Part shown: positions 1-13,200 of the stretch, in pieces
How positions within the stretch are numbered: the stretch's first letter is position 1
Layout of the letters: every line of letters begins with the position of its first letter
Assembly (NCBI GenBank): GCA_032358165.1
Contig: JAALGY010000052.1
Span: 1,488,001-1,552,000, forward strand
Source of the DNA: Diplosphaera chodatii
Taxonomy: Eukaryota; Chlorophyta; Trebouxiophyceae; Prasiolales; Stichococcaceae
Direction: 5' to 3'
DNA length: 64,000 bases
Position numbers and translations under genes: made by a program
Notes under the pieces: generated by a model
The model's database searches: none
Seen by the model: the letters and a program-made list of their open reading frames with translations, nothing else
Told to the model about the DNA's origin: nothing

Positions 1-560
1 GCAAGCAGGGCAGCAGTATCAGCTGCTGCTGCTGCTGCCACCAGGCCATGGCGGCGCCCGCTGCCTTGACCGGTACTCTTCATGCGAATAAATGATATGC
101 TTGCAGGCAGCCGGCTTCGCCGGCTGCGCCGGCAGCTGCGACGCGTGCACAGATGCAGGGCAGCAGCACCAGTGCAAGTGCTGGTGCTGCTACCAGGCCG
201 CGGCAGTGCCCGCTGCCCCCGGCCGTGTATGCATATGACAGCCGCAAAGCAGCCGGCTCCGCCGGCCGCGTGTGGAGCAGCAGCATACGCTGCCGCCATT
301 GCGGCAGAATGGGCACACAGGGCGGCAGCAGGGGCTGCCACCGCCTGGCGGCACACACCTCCGTTGTGTATTTCCACATACATGGACGTTGCAAGTTCAG
401 GGCAGCCGGCTTAGCCGGATGTGCCATGCATGCAGGGCAACAGGGTGGGTGTGCGCACGACCATGCATCACAGATCATCACAAGTGATGGTCACACAGCT
501 GCATCTTACCAGTATTACATGAATCTGTGCTTGTGGTGCAATGAGTTCCCGAGCCCCTGA
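1..560. repeat. Degenerate tandem repeat, about 150 bp period, with GC-rich hairpins
   Basis: Three diverged copies of a GC-rich unit lie head to tail. The word GCAGCCGGCT recurs at 108, 249 and 402, each time followed within a few bases by GCCGG, so each copy can form a hairpin. The first (108-128) is a perfect 9-bp stem with a 3-base loop. ACCAGGCC followed by a GCCCGCTGCC-like stretch recurs at 40 and 192. Open frames exist on both strands but look like by-products of GC- and CTG-rich repeats. I see no coding gene here. Confidence 0.6.
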
Positions 561-661
561 GAAGCACTGCACCGATCTGCTGTGTGTGCATATGTCAATG
601 GTGCAACCACCGGGAACTCAGCAGTTGATGTACAATTTTGCTCGATGATGTGCCAAACACA

Positions 662-2695
662 TCACTGTCTTTGCCTGATGTTACTACTGCCAGCTGCTGC
701 AGACCTTCGTGTCCTGGGCGGGCTGTATTCACGTCTCACGGCTGTCGCTGTGGCTTTCGACTCCTCGGGGTTAGGCTCTGCCTGCCCGCTGCCAACGTGT
801 GCGCTATCCTGCTGCTCGTACACCCGATCGGGCAGCAGCACCTCGCGGAAGCTGGCGCACAGCCCCCGCCGGTAGATGTTACGGGGCACGGGCGTTGCAG
901 GTTTTCGCCATGTGACCCGCGGCAGCAGCCGCTGCAGGCGCCACCACGGCTGCGGCTCCCCTTCCTCCCTGCAACGCAGAACAAATAACAGTAAGCAACA
1001 GTTGGCAGGTACTGCATAGAACCTGTCGAATCGCAGGAGCATGTCGGAGCAGTGCAACGCCAGCCGCCTCACCAGGGCTGCGGCCCGCCTGCATCGTATG
1101 CCTCCAGCCGCACGCGCCGCCACTTGGACGTCTCATACGTCGTCTTGCCGGCGGCCACCAGCCACAGGTGGTACACCGAGAAGAAGCCCATCATGACGGC
1201 CACCACCACCAGCTGCACCAGGATGATCACCTGCGGGCGAGCAGAGGCGACTCACCACCAGCTGCTTTGTTCTGGCCACAGCCCTGATGGTAAGGAGCGA
1301 CAATGCACTGCAATAAGGTTGCAGTGTCGCTTAGCAGCGCAAAGTGCTGACAACTCAAAAGCCAAGGCTGTCTACCAGCCCCAGTGTCCTCAAAGCCAAA
1401 ACGCGCCTGGGTGGGGTAGTGCACAAAGGTGTACTCGGCGACAAAGGACCACGCGATGCCGCGCTCCCGGATGCGGCCGCTGTGGTCCATCCAGCGGTGG
1501 GTCAGTGCACGGCGGGCTGCCAGCTCCGCCCGCAGCACCAGCACCAGCAGCGCGCAGCCTGAGAGACATGGGGTCCACGTCGACTGCAATGGTGGCGCCT
1601 CCCCACGTGTAGTGCCACTGTGACTGTCCCCTGCTGATGGCTGCAGGACAGCTCCTCACCGTACACCGCCAGCAGGCAGTTGCTCAGCAGGAAGGCCAGG
1701 AACCAGCGCAGGTTGCGCGCCCCGATGCAGTTGTTCACCCAGCCGCAGTGGTGGTCGAACCTGGCCACGCACCTGCAAGCAGCGTCAGCGCTTACAGAAT
1801 CAGCACGTGTAGCAGACGGCGGGGTCGGCTTCGTACAGCACATGTCACGGGTCCTGAACTCACCCGCCGCAGACGCTGCAGTGCTTGGCGCGAGCCGGGC
1901 GCTGCAGGCCGCAGGTGCTGCACAGCTTGCGCTTGTTCGTGACGTCGTCGTATGGCGTGCGCAGCCAGTGTCCCACGTTGGCCTTGGTCACAAAGCCGGG
2001 GTCGCTGACGCTGGCCGCCAGGAAGGTTGCCAGGCACAGCACCAGCACCCCGGTGCCCGTGTACCTGTTGCAGGAGCGTGGTCTGGTGTCAACACCGCTA
2101 TCAGTGTTTTGACATGCGATGTGAGGAATGCCAAGCAGCTTGCTGCGCACATGTGCCAGGCGGGGACGCCCGGCATCGGCAGCATAGAAAACACATTCTG
2201 GTGGTACATTTTGTACCTGCGCAGGCAGCATCACGCCGTCAGACGATGCAATGTTGCTTTTGGCGCCCATGCACCAAGCGTGTTGTGGATGGATCATACT
2301 GTACTTGCACACAGAACTCACGTGTAGCCGACAAGCGCCAAGTACACCAGCTGCAGCGCGGGCGTCTTGCGCTCGCACAGCGCCGCGCTGCAGGAGTCCA
2401 CCGCACGCTCCCCCCGTGCGCCGCACAGCTTTGCAATGACCCAGCTGCAGCCATGCATCTCTGGGGTCGGCGCCCAGGTTAGCAAGCTTCCTCGTGCATG
2501 AGAACGTCGTGATGCTTGCAGCAGCGATGCCACAAGGACTCACTTGGCGGCGTCGCATGGCCCGACCGTGACGCAGTAGCTGGCCGCGGCCACTGGCGTG
2601 CCCGCAAATGCCGGGTTGTCGCCAAACAATGTGAGAAACAGGAACGCCACGAAGGCGCCGCCGTATAGCAGAAGAAATGTGCCAAACTCCATCAT
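662..2695 (-). CDS. DHHC-type protein S-acyltransferase (palmitoyltransferase)
   Basis: Membrane enzyme that attaches palmitate to cysteines of target proteins, probably at the Golgi or other endomembranes. Seven exons close in frame and give 401 residues: 2695-2544, 2444-2322, 2064-1864, 1772-1660, 1558-1407, 1230-1073, 968-662. In order there are two N-terminal membrane segments, the DPG motif, a Cys-rich domain (CSTC...KHCSVC), the catalytic DHHC inside [15 protein letters not shown], two more membrane segments, the TTxE motif (TTYE) and a conserved NIYRRG...FREVL tail. The order and wording match the plant PAT family around Arabidopsis At3g04970, including the N-terminus, which supports the start at 2695. 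A second ATG follows directly. Intron 5 (1231-1406) begins with GC rather than GT; no GT donor nearby keeps the frame. Confidence 0.93.
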
Positions 2696-3531
2696 ATATC
2701 CAAAGGACGCTCTGTACAGCAGCCGCGTCTCATTATGGCAACAACTGTACGTGTTGCCAGCAGCAGCACCCTTGCGGCATCATGCTGCGGGGATGCATAA
2801 CAGGTTCTGGAGGGTTTGTTGCTTGTCCTCAAATTATGACGGTGCAAGGCCTCAGTTCAGGGGGACTCTACAGTATGAGCTGGCAGATGAGCAGGGATGA
2901 AATGCTCTGGGTCTGCGCTGAATTGCCGCAGGCGCAGGGCCCGGAAGAAAAGGACCCAATGCCGAAGCGATGCCTGCAGAGGCTTTGAAGTGTCGTTTGA
3001 AAGACGGCAACGAGCAAGACGTATACATGTGCGCTCTGATACGCTTGACGCATTGCGCGGTGAGCAACGGCACGTGGGATGTTCAAACTTCCCACCGCCA
3101 GCTGACGAGGGTTGCCCGGATGCCTGCTTGCTTGGCAAGATCACAGACGAAGGTTGCAGCGAGCAAGCGGGGCGCGTTTCGCCCTTCCGTAACGCTTCGC
3201 AGGGCGCAGGGGGTGAGGCCTCCGTCAAGCGCTGCACGTGACGGGCAACATCCTGCACATCAGCTGTGTGGGATCGTATGCTGCATCAAAGCAGACCACG
3301 GTCGGTCGTGGCGAAACTGCCGCGGCAGATGTGTTCCTGCTTGCAGCAGACACTTTGACAACCTTCGGATCCAGCATACTCGCCGTTCGGCCAGCATTGC
3401 TGCCATAGCTGTTTCACGGTTGAGCACCCACGCACAGGAGTGCGTTGCAAGCTTAGTGCTCTAATTGTGGTCCCCTGCCGCCTGTGTTGCCGCATAGAGA
3501 CACTGTAAGCTTCACGTGCAGGGAATACAAG
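2696..3531. other. Divergent intergenic region, DHHC gene / coiled-coil gene
   Basis: This 836-bp stretch lies between the start codons of two divergent genes, so it should hold both promoters and 5' UTRs. Short open frames on both strands (for example minus strand 2857-3258) have no recognisable domain. I see no clear TATA box or repeat. Confidence 0.5.
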
Positions 3532-6500
3532 ATGCCTGCCGCGATGGAGGTGCCCGTGCTGGCGCTCATCACCGCCAAGGACGCTGCAGCCACCAAGGCC
3601 GCCGTCGAGGCGGAGCTGCAGCGCCGCCAGCGGCGCCTCAGCGGCATCGCATCCGCCGCCAAGGAGGAGGTCATGCAGCTCCGCACCGAGCGCGCCCGGC
3701 TGGCGACCCAGCTGCAGCAGCTGGCGGCAGCTGTCGAGGAGCTCCCGCAGCCGCCCGAGGCGCTTGCTGACGCACATGCCAAGGCTCTGCGCTGCCTCAA
3801 GGCCGCGTCGGACGGCCGCCACCAAGGTCAGTGGCATATACGCTCGATACAACCATAGTCAATCAGTTTCATGCATGCAGCAGAGCTGGTCCATCATATG
3901 CTGAGACTCTTGCTGGCTGCACGCAGGCGCCTCCAGTCCAGGCCTGACAGACGTCACCAACAAGCCGAACAGGTGCCGCACAGCCTGTCCCGCGGTCTGA
4001 TGCCCATGGAGCGACTCAGCTGGGCACCATGTTGCTTGGGAACATGCTCATACTGCCGCCTGAGCTTTTCGGTGTACTGCACACAGGGGCGCGGACGTGC
4101 GGCAGCTGCAGAAGCTGGTGGCACGCACCGACTGCGGGCTGGGAGCCCTGGAGCGAGACCTGGCCGCCCTGGAGGCCTCATCGCAGAGCGGCCGGCAGGC
4201 GCTGGCCGCCAAGTCCGCAGAGCTCGCTGCCGCTGAGGCGCGGGCAGCGGACCTGCAGCGCCAGCTGCAGCAGGTTGAACATCTGCACCAGCCAACCCCG
4301 TTGAATCTTACGAGCTTTGGAAGTGCTGCGGTGTCTACACGCAGATGTGCAGTGATGCTTGTGTACTGTTCAACCTAGTACGCACAGTCCTCAACTGCGT
4401 GGACGGTTGTGTTTGCATGATCGACACCACAGCATGCACATGGTGCCAATACAGCCGTCACCAACATACTTCTGCAGGTGCAGAGCGAGCTGCACGATCA
4501 GGAGGCGGACCTTGCGTCACAGTCGCAGTCTTTCGAGATCACCCGCAGCTTCCTTGCCACACAGGTGTTTACTGCTGCAACCAGATTGGGGTTGTGCTGC
4601 TGAACGCAGCTGCTGCATGCTGTCAGTTGACATGGCTGCAGACCACGTCAGCTCATATCAACTGAGGCACACATTGACAGGTGACTACTGACTGCATGCA
4701 GGTGGGCGACCTGACGGCGCAGCTCATCACGGCGCAGGCGCAGCTGCAGGACGAGCGCGCCGCAGCCGCAGCGGCAGCAAAATCAGCTAAGGAGGACCTG
4801 GTGGCTGCGCAAGCAGCAGAGGCGGCAGCTTGCCAGCAGGTGCAGGACCTGTCCGCAGCGCTGAAGGCCGCACAGTCGGCTTCAGAGCAGACTCGGGAAG
4901 AGCTGGCGCGACTGCAGGCTGCAGCGGCTGCAGCAGCCGAGGAGCGCAGCCAGGCTGCACTGCTGCAGGTACACTGGTGGTATCATTTTGTTGCACGCGT
5001 CCAGTGGGGCGGCTGCAATGCTATGCACAGGGACCTAATGAGGGAGTCACCATGCTGTCGCTGATCAGAATGTCGCAAATACCCCGACAGGCGGCCCTGC
5101 AGCACCAGCAGGACAGCGTTGCGAGTCTCCAGTCGGACATCAGCGAGGCAGTGGCGCATGCCGAGTGGCAGCATGGCCGCATCATGGAGCTGGAGGCGTT
5201 GCTGCGGCAGGCACAGGTGTGGCATCTGACTTTATGCTGCCAGCTGTCCGGATGCATCACTGTATGTGCCGGCACCTGCTTGCACGCTGTTCAGCCACTC
5301 AGCTACCCTGCCACGCTGACAGGCAGCAGCAGCAGACGCTCGCTTGGCAGAGGAGGCGGCGACCGCAGCAGCGGAGAGCGCGGCAACAGTGGCATTGGCT
5401 GAGAGGAAGGCGCTGCTCGCACGTCAGGAGCGGCTGGACGGTGAGCTGGCGGGGCTGCAGGGCACCCTGGAGCGGGACCAGGCAGCTCTGCAGCTGAAGA
5501 CGAGCAAGGCGTCCGAGCTGCAGGAGCAGCTCCAGGAGGCGTTTGAGCGCATCGATCTGCAGGTGTATGCAGCTTGGGCTACTCCCATCTACTGCCGATG
5601 CTGTGCCGCCAACCACTTTGACCCAGTGACCAGGCCTGCTGCGTACACCTCTATGTCCATCAGCGACACACATCTTAACGAGACTGTTGGCATACCACAG
5701 AGCTCTGCAGCCGTGGAGACGAAGGAGACGCTGCGCCAGCAGCAGGACGCCGTCCTTGCAGCCGAGGCCGCCGCGCAAGCACACGCTGCCAGCATCGAGC
5801 AGCTGCAGGGGAAGAAGGCGACCCTGGAGCAGCAGGCCGTGGAGATGCGGCGCCGCATCAGGGACCTGGCGGGCCAGGCGTCGGAGGCCCAGCAGGCGGC
5901 CGCCCACGAGGCGGCCGCCTCCGCACGCCTCAGCGAGCAGCTGACCGAGGCATACCACCGCATCGATGAGCTGACCGCCAATTTGGCGGCGGCAGAGCGT
6001 GCGGCAGCCGATGGGCAGGGGGCGCTGGAGCAGCAGGAGGCGCAAGCAGCGGCACAGTCGCAGCAGGAGGCGGCACTGCAGGCAGCGTTGCAGGAGCAGC
6101 TTGCAGAGGCACAGGCACGCAGCAGCGAGGACGCAAAGGTTATTGCGTCTCTGCGGCAGAAGGTAGTGGTTGCAACCGCGCGGGAGCAGGCGTCCTCGAT
6201 CGGCGAGCTGGTGGAAGAGGTGCTCGGCATCTTGTGCTGATTCACCCGGTGTGCGGTGATCTCCTTTCATCCGCAACAGCATGTGCTCAGCGCCTCAGAC
6301 TGCGCATGGCAGCTGTCAGCCTGAAGTGGCGGAAGCATGCACCTGTGCAGGTGTATCCGACGTGAACGAGCAACGATGACCCTGTGCTCATGCCCCTGTA
6401 GATGGGTGTGCATTGACCACAATGTCCGTGCCACTGCGCAGGCTGCAGCCGCTGAGACAGCAGCCAAGGAGCAGGCAGCACAGGACCAGGCGATGTCGCT

Positions 6501-9170
6501 GCAGCAGCGGCTGGCGGCTGCGGTCGCCGTAAAACTGCAGGTGCGGAACGCAGCTGCGAATGCTGAGAAGGCAGCCTCTGTGACAGCGGCCCCGCTTGCA
6601 CATGATGCTTGTGGCCCAGTCAAGCTGACTGCGGTGCGTGCTGGACGACGGTGGCACAGCAACGGCAGGGCTATTGTTCTGCAAAAAAACACAGAAGTGT
6701 GTCCGGTGTAGACAGCCAGTTTGATTCACCTCACTGCTGCTGTGCAGGCTACTGGCGAGCTGCAGGTGTCGAGGGAGCAGCTGACGCAGGCCTACAACAG
6801 TGTGTCCGCGGGCAAGGAGGAGCTGGCCAAAACCAAGGTGAGCAGCTGTACATGTGCCATTCAATGATGTGCCAACAGACGATGCAGAGTACGAAGCTGT
6901 TTCCACGCATGGTGGACGGCTGTCGAACGCATGTTCATGGCCCAGCAGCTGGACCTGGCGGCAGCAAACGTGGAGGTGGCCGCTGCCAAGCGGCAGGCAG
7001 CTGCAGCGCATGTCGGCGCCGCTGACAGGGCGCGCTCGGCCGCGCAGGCGGCGGACGCCAAGCTGGCGCACGCCTCGGCGACCATCCACCGCCTGAAGCA
7101 CAAGGTCTGGCACTCTGTTGTGCTTCTCCCGCTTAAGGCCACTCACTCACACGAGCGGTGGACAGCTCACACCGCTCACCATCGACTGTCCAGAACCTGA
7201 AAACTGTGAATAGCTTCCTGCTGCATGAAGTGTGCGGGCTACGACACATGCAGGTGCAGGAGTGGGAGGTGGCTGTGAGTGTGGCAAACGCCCGCACCGC
7301 CAGCCTCAGCCAGCAGCTGACCGCTGCACATGACCGGGTGGGAATGATGGAAGCCGAGCTGCAGCGCAGCAACCAGATGCAGGTGTGTGTCAGTTGTAGT
7401 GCTGCTGTCGCAGGTGGCAGGACAGCATGCCGTTCACGGTGACGCTGCGTGCAACACATTGACCTGCGTTGGTCAACGGCCTACATCCAGATCGCTAGTG
7501 GAGTGCTGATTGTTGTCTGAGTGGTGGCAACCGTCGTTGTCTGAGCCGCTCGATCCGTAGAGTTCGTCGGCTTCCTGAAAGTGCAGAACGGTGCACGCGC
7601 TGGTCGATCGTGCACGGCTGTGTCACGCAGGTGTTCCGCCCCGTGGCAGAGGCGGCGGCAGCGCAGGTGCACGCGCAGGGCGGGGCGCTGGCCCACCAGT
7701 GCGCCCTGCTGCTGACGCTGGCGGCGGTGCAGCGCACCGCTGCCGCCCGCCACGCGGCTGCCCTTGCCCACCACAGGTCAGGTTGCCTGAGACTGTGAGC
7801 TGACGAGCACCGAACGCAGCTGCAGATTACATACCTCCCTGCGACTGAAGTGCGGCGACACTCCTTTGCAGTCCACATGTGTGGCCATGTTTGTTCAAGC
7901 TGCAAGGCTGACCCTTCACCTTTGGGCACAGGGAGGCAGCGCGCTGGGGCCTGCTGCAGCTGTCGGCGCAGTTGGCCACGGTGCAACGGGCGCTGGCGGC
8001 CGTGGCGTCGGGCTCCACAGGACAGCCGCACCTCCTCGCTGACGTTGCAGGTACGGAGCTGTGACGGTCGCACAGTCACAGTGATGCAGGATTCTGTCAG
8101 ATGCTTGGCTGACAGCTTGGCGTTCTTTGAATACAGACAGATGATACACGTGGATCCTCATGGTTTGCAGGTGTCAGGGATGCTGATGTGCTGGCGGCCC
8201 TGCAGTGGCTGGGCGCTCTCGACTCTCAGCAGAGGTACGACAGCTGATGCTGCTGTCATATATCTCTGAGAGTGAGCGCCAGGTGGCAACAAACCATTTC
8301 GGGTTGTCATGCTGACCTGCGCACTTCTGCACTGCAGGGCGATGCTGCACGGCAGCGCAGGCGATGGGCGGGCAACGCTGTGCGGCATGGCTCACGAAGT
8401 GTTTCGGGCGCAGGCCGGGGCGGCAGCGCTGCTGGGCCTGCCGCTGCTGCAGCGGCCGCGCGGCGGCCTGGCGCCACTGATGCTGCGTCCGGCCAGCTTT
8501 GCTGGTGGGTGCCAAAGTTCTGGACCTGTTCAGGCCTTGTCTAGCTTCGGTGAAAGAACAGCGAGTGGCCGAGCACTAGTCCATCGTTGCCTGGGGACGG
8601 TGCCAACCTGCCTGCTGACCATGCTATGCAGGGTTGGCAGCCAAGCCGCCGGCAGCCGCCGCTGCAGTGCAGACGAAGCAGCCCGCTGAGGAGCACAGCC
8701 CGCTCAGCCAACTGCCAAATGGCCCCAACCTCGTCCGCCGCCACTGCCGCCGCAGCTCCGATGCCCCGGATGGCGGCCTGAAGGACCTGCATGCCGGTGA
8801 GATACCAGCACCCGCCGGGTGCTATGTGATCACAAGACAAGCTGCTGGTCCTGGGTGTGCGTAAGCAGAACCATGACAGGCCCTTGCATCCTTTGCGCAT
8901 CCAGAGCTGGCGCTGTCGGCAGAGCGCCGCTGCCGGGGCTCCCGGCTGCCGCCCTCAGTGGGGAGCGGCACCGGCACCGCGGACCTGGCTGCAGCCCAGG
9001 TGCTGTCGCCGCTGTTCGGTCGCCTGCGTGCCGCCGGTGGCCATGCCGCAGATGCTCCTGCGCAATTGGAGCAGCTGCCTGAGCCGCCTCGTCTGAATAT
9101 TTTGTCCAGGTATGCATTGCGCAACACTTCAGCCGTGGCTGTTAGCCATCTAATGTGCGTCGGCATATAA
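3532..9170 (+). CDS. Long alanine-rich coiled-coil protein
   Basis: A multi-exon gene encoding mostly Ala/Glu/Gln-rich heptad coiled coil; I do not recognise the family. The first exon (3532-3826) starts MPAAMEVPVL and is followed at once by helix. Coiled-coil exons are visible at about 4090-4272, 4478-4560, 4702-4968, 5091-5215, 5331-5560, 5701-6220, 6430-6540, 6748-6837, 6940-7104 and 7258-7382. The section from about 7630 to 9110 is less heptad-like and may be a globular tail. A short motif of the form QLTxAYxRIDxL recurs at four places, suggesting repeat growth. No transmembrane segment or enzyme motif was seen. A structural, tethering or motor-associated role is possible. Exon borders are approximate, and the 3' end (stop near 9170, or a further exon downstream) is uncertain. 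Confidence 0.7.
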
Positions 9171-10260
9171 TGCCATCAGGTATCCACTGTGTGTCCTGGA
9201 CGCTGACAGAACTGGGTTAAGATGCTACGGTATGTGTGCTGAAGCTGCGTCCTGCAGAGCTTGCAGGCTCACGCTGGCTGTGCCACTGGTGGTGGTGCTG
9301 GCACACAAGATACTGGGGAACGAGGACGAGTGATTGGACAACATACCGTATACCTGCAGAATGGCCTGTGGACGGAACACGCATGGGGTGCTGGAACACA
9401 ACAGCCTGAGAAGTTTGATATTGAGGAATTGCAACTCAAGGCTGCTACATGTCTCGTCAGGACTGAATGCCGCTGGTTGAGAGGAGAATGGCGACCAAAC
9501 GGGTTCCACAAACGGATAGGGCCAGACGTATTTACCGCCTTCCAAAGTGGGCAGGGAGTGCTGCAGATTTTGCATGAGATGAGTTGATACGGGAGTCAGG
9601 GAAGCATGCCAGAGGCTCTCATACTCTTATGTTTGCAGAAACTACGGTATGCTGACATTTGACATGCGTCATATGGTCACTGCTTGCCATGCATGTACTC
9701 CTGCTGTCCACATTCGATGGTGCACAGTGACAAGCAGCCGAGCTTCATGCTGCTGACATTGATGCTTCGTCCGTCACATGGCATACATGCACGGTGCCCA
9801 CGTTGAAAGCCTGCCCAAATCACGTCTCCCGTTCAGTCGTCCCACAACCAGCGCTGCGGATCCAACGCCGGCCACAGCTTCTTCAGAGGAACCCCAGCGG
9901 CTGCGCCCAGTGTGGCGCGCCGTGGCCACCGCCGCAGCCGGCGTCCTGGCATGCCCGGCAGCTCGTAGCTGCACTGAGTGTCGTGCCATGGCTCCCCTTT
10001 GCTCACTGCACCATGCTGCACCTGCACTCCGCATCAGTAAGCACACAATCTGAGCAGCAGCAGCTTGCACAACAGTGTTCCCGTGTCTGGTGGCCACATG
10101 GGAGGAATACTTTGCTGAGGATCGTTGGGTCCCTTGTCAATCAAACGAGTATGCATCAGTAGTTGATGCTGGCGGCCACAGCATGGGAACAACATGAGAC
10201 GGTCACGACATGAGATATTGTAGGTGGCAAGATAAAAGACATCAGATACTTGAGTCTGGA
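9171..10260. other. Convergent 3' region between the coiled-coil and F-box/LRR genes
   Basis: This stretch lies between the ends of two convergent genes. It may contain last exons of either: plus-strand frame 9261-9587, or minus-strand frames 9225-9575 and 9833-10027. The minus frame near 9380-9440 has an LRR-like leucine spacing, but I could not join it in frame. The rest looks non-coding. Confidence 0.4.
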
Positions 10261-13200
10261 CGCACCAGCACATGCCTCGGAGCGTGCAGCACACGCAAGC
10301 GGGGCAGCCCTGCCGCCAAGACATTCAGCCCTGTGCTGATGCAGTCCTCCGCCCAATGCAAGAAGTGCAGATTCAGCACCGTCAGAGTTGGCAGTGCTGA
10401 CACTGCCCTCAGATGCATGGTCCCAAAGTCCTAGTCATGAATGACTTGACTGTCAGCGCGCAAAAGAGGACAATGGCAAGGCAACAGCAAGCACCAACGC
10501 AGGGATTCACGTGCTGGAGGCATAGCTCCGCAACTTGATATTTGCATGCTGCTATCGTGTAGGCCCTGATGCAGCATGCACGCAACACACATGTTCATGT
10601 GCAGCTCAGGACCGCATACCGGGATTCCCCTTGGAGCGGTGGTATGCCATGATTCGTGCTTCGCACTGGCAAGCTGTAGCCATGTCAGCCTGCTGCAGGG
10701 AGCTAGCGCCTGCTGCAACGGCACAAAGCACAGCACAGGTCAGCTCATATGCACTCGTCCTGCACGATCAGCACTCGTGACAACAGATCGCATATGTTAC
10801 AAGTTGCAACTGCACTTGTCGCTTGCCTCGATCAGACTGTGCAACGCATCGCATCTCTCAACTGTCTTCAGTACAACACTGAGCCGTTCGAGGTCTGGAA
10901 GATATTGCAAACCTGTGGAGCCAACAAAGCTGTTGTTGGAGTGCAACCATTGGTGTCAGACGAAAAGACGGAATCATGATCCATATGCTTCGTTGCAGCC
11001 TATTCGACGTGCACCAGATCAACATTCAGGAGGCCTGTGTGTGATGCTGATGCATGGTCCGTGACGTTGGTACCTCTGATGATTGTCTTGTGGTTGTCAT
11101 CGACCTTGCTGAAGTCGTCGGCACTTGACACTCCTGACACTGACATCAAACATAGGCTCAAGCGGCGCAGCCCCTGCAGATGTGACATTGCCACCAATGC
11201 CTGCACATCAGACGGTGAAAGGTGGAATTTGACACAACATGTCATCCGGGGGGCATGCACTGTACAGTGCATGCAACATGTAGTCATCTACTGTGCACAA
11301 GACACAGACATAGCTCAGAGTGTTCGAGATCTGACAAGACTGCCGAACAACCAACATACCTCTGTAGAGTAGCAGCACATGTGCAGCTGGCTGCAGTCCG
11401 TCAGCACTCCATATTTACGCTCCTGCAAAGCTCAATGCTGTTGTCATTCGCCAGGGTTCGGCCTGTTCCCCCAGCAATAGGCCTGCTGCTGATGGTAAGA
11501 CGTATCAGGTCATCTCGTTGCATACTGACGCGCAAGGCACCATACCGAGGGGGTGTCCGAATGCTGGTACGCATCATCTATCTCCAGGTGCAATAGCCGC
11601 GGACAGTGCTGCAACACCGACGGCAGCAGGCTGTGGTGATATTCGCTCTCGTACCAAGCGTGCAGCCGCAGCCGCTGCAGCCTTGGGCCCAGCACCGCAA
11701 GCGTAGCATGTATAGCGCTGCAGAGGACAGCAGGCCTGGTCGATGGTATGGACCCACATTGATGTGCCGACTTTTGTCGGCTTTTGTACTTGCACGCATC
11801 ATGCATGCAGAACCTGAAGCATGGCAACCCCGCTGTTTGGCAGGTTACAGCATTGCACTGCTGCACGTGCACACATCTGCGGTGACCGACGCAAGGTCGT
11901 CAGCTGCGACACGATGCATCGTTGCATCCGCACCTTGCAGACGCTCTGGTCAGATTCACATCCGCGATGAGACTCGTGAGGCAGGTGAGCTGCGCCATGC
12001 CTGCTATCGCCTGCTCCGCCAAGCACATACTCGAGACCTCAAGCGCGTGTAGGCCTGCACCACTCGAGGATATGGCGAGCTTTGGCCTGTCAGTTGACCT
12101 GCGCACCTCATCGATCAAGCACACAGCTAAGTGCGCCTGGCAGGCCAGATGCATCACGAACTATCACTGGAGCTACTGACACAAGAGCCACACGACTGTA
12201 CAAGCTACCTGTCATGGTGGACAGGACTTCACCAAGCTCGGCATCCGTGCAACCGTCAAAGCAACCGTCCATTTTCAGGTGTTGCAGCTTCCGAAGTTTC
12301 GACAGCTGGAAAAGCCCTGCATTGTGCACAGTGCCCAGGTCTGTAAGAATCTCGTGGGGTGCACAGCATACCGACCACTGCAACAATGAGGCCTACCCCT
12401 GCCCAGCATTCCTTCGTCGTCCTCCTCATTTGCGCAGTTCTTGAGATCCAGGGCCCTGAGCTGCGGAAGCGCCTCCACCAGTGCTGCCATTTCGGCATCA
12501 CTTTCGCAGCTCATCACATCACCCCCCGGCGGGCCGCCGAGTCCAAGGGCAGTCAGGTGACTGCATGACATGTATGCTCTGGTATACACAACTGAGACAG
12601 TTGTGGCTTTGCACGTCATAATTGTAAGGGAGTCTACCTTTGTCAGACTACACTACCTGAGCGTCGAGAGGGGATGTGGCTCAGTGAGTACCGAGAGGCG
12701 CAAGCAGCGCAAAGACGTCAGCTTGGCGATGATGTTTGGTAGCTGGGCTCCAGGCTCTCTGTTGCCACTGATTCTGAGCTGCCTCAGGTTCGTTAGGGAT
12801 TCCAGGCCGCCCTGCACACATCAACATGCTCGTCGATGCATGGACCTTGATTGGCCCCAAATGCATGCCATGCAGTGCATTAAACGGTGTGACTGTGGTG
12901 TGCCGTACAGGGATGCCTGTCGTGTACTCGACTCAGATCAGCAAGCAGTCACCCAAAAGTCATCTGATATGCAGTACAACGTGCAGTCGAGCTGCAGTGC
13001 GTGCAAGCCAGCATGTTGCGGCCGCAGGAAGTTGGCAATGACCTCCGCCGCCTACACGAGTGGAAATCATGACACACCTCAACTCCTTGTACGTGCGTAC
13101 AAGAGCGCAGAACACACAGATGGCGCAGCATCTGAAGTCGTTACCATTAACCAGCAGGTTTGCGAAACTAAGCGGCACTGTGAAACAGCATATCAGGGAA

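Noticed and set aside
5299..6282. 327-codon minus-strand frame opposite the coiled-coil exons
   Set aside because: Leucine/Cys/Arg-rich mirror of Ala/Gln-rich coding sequence; the plus strand has clear heptads.
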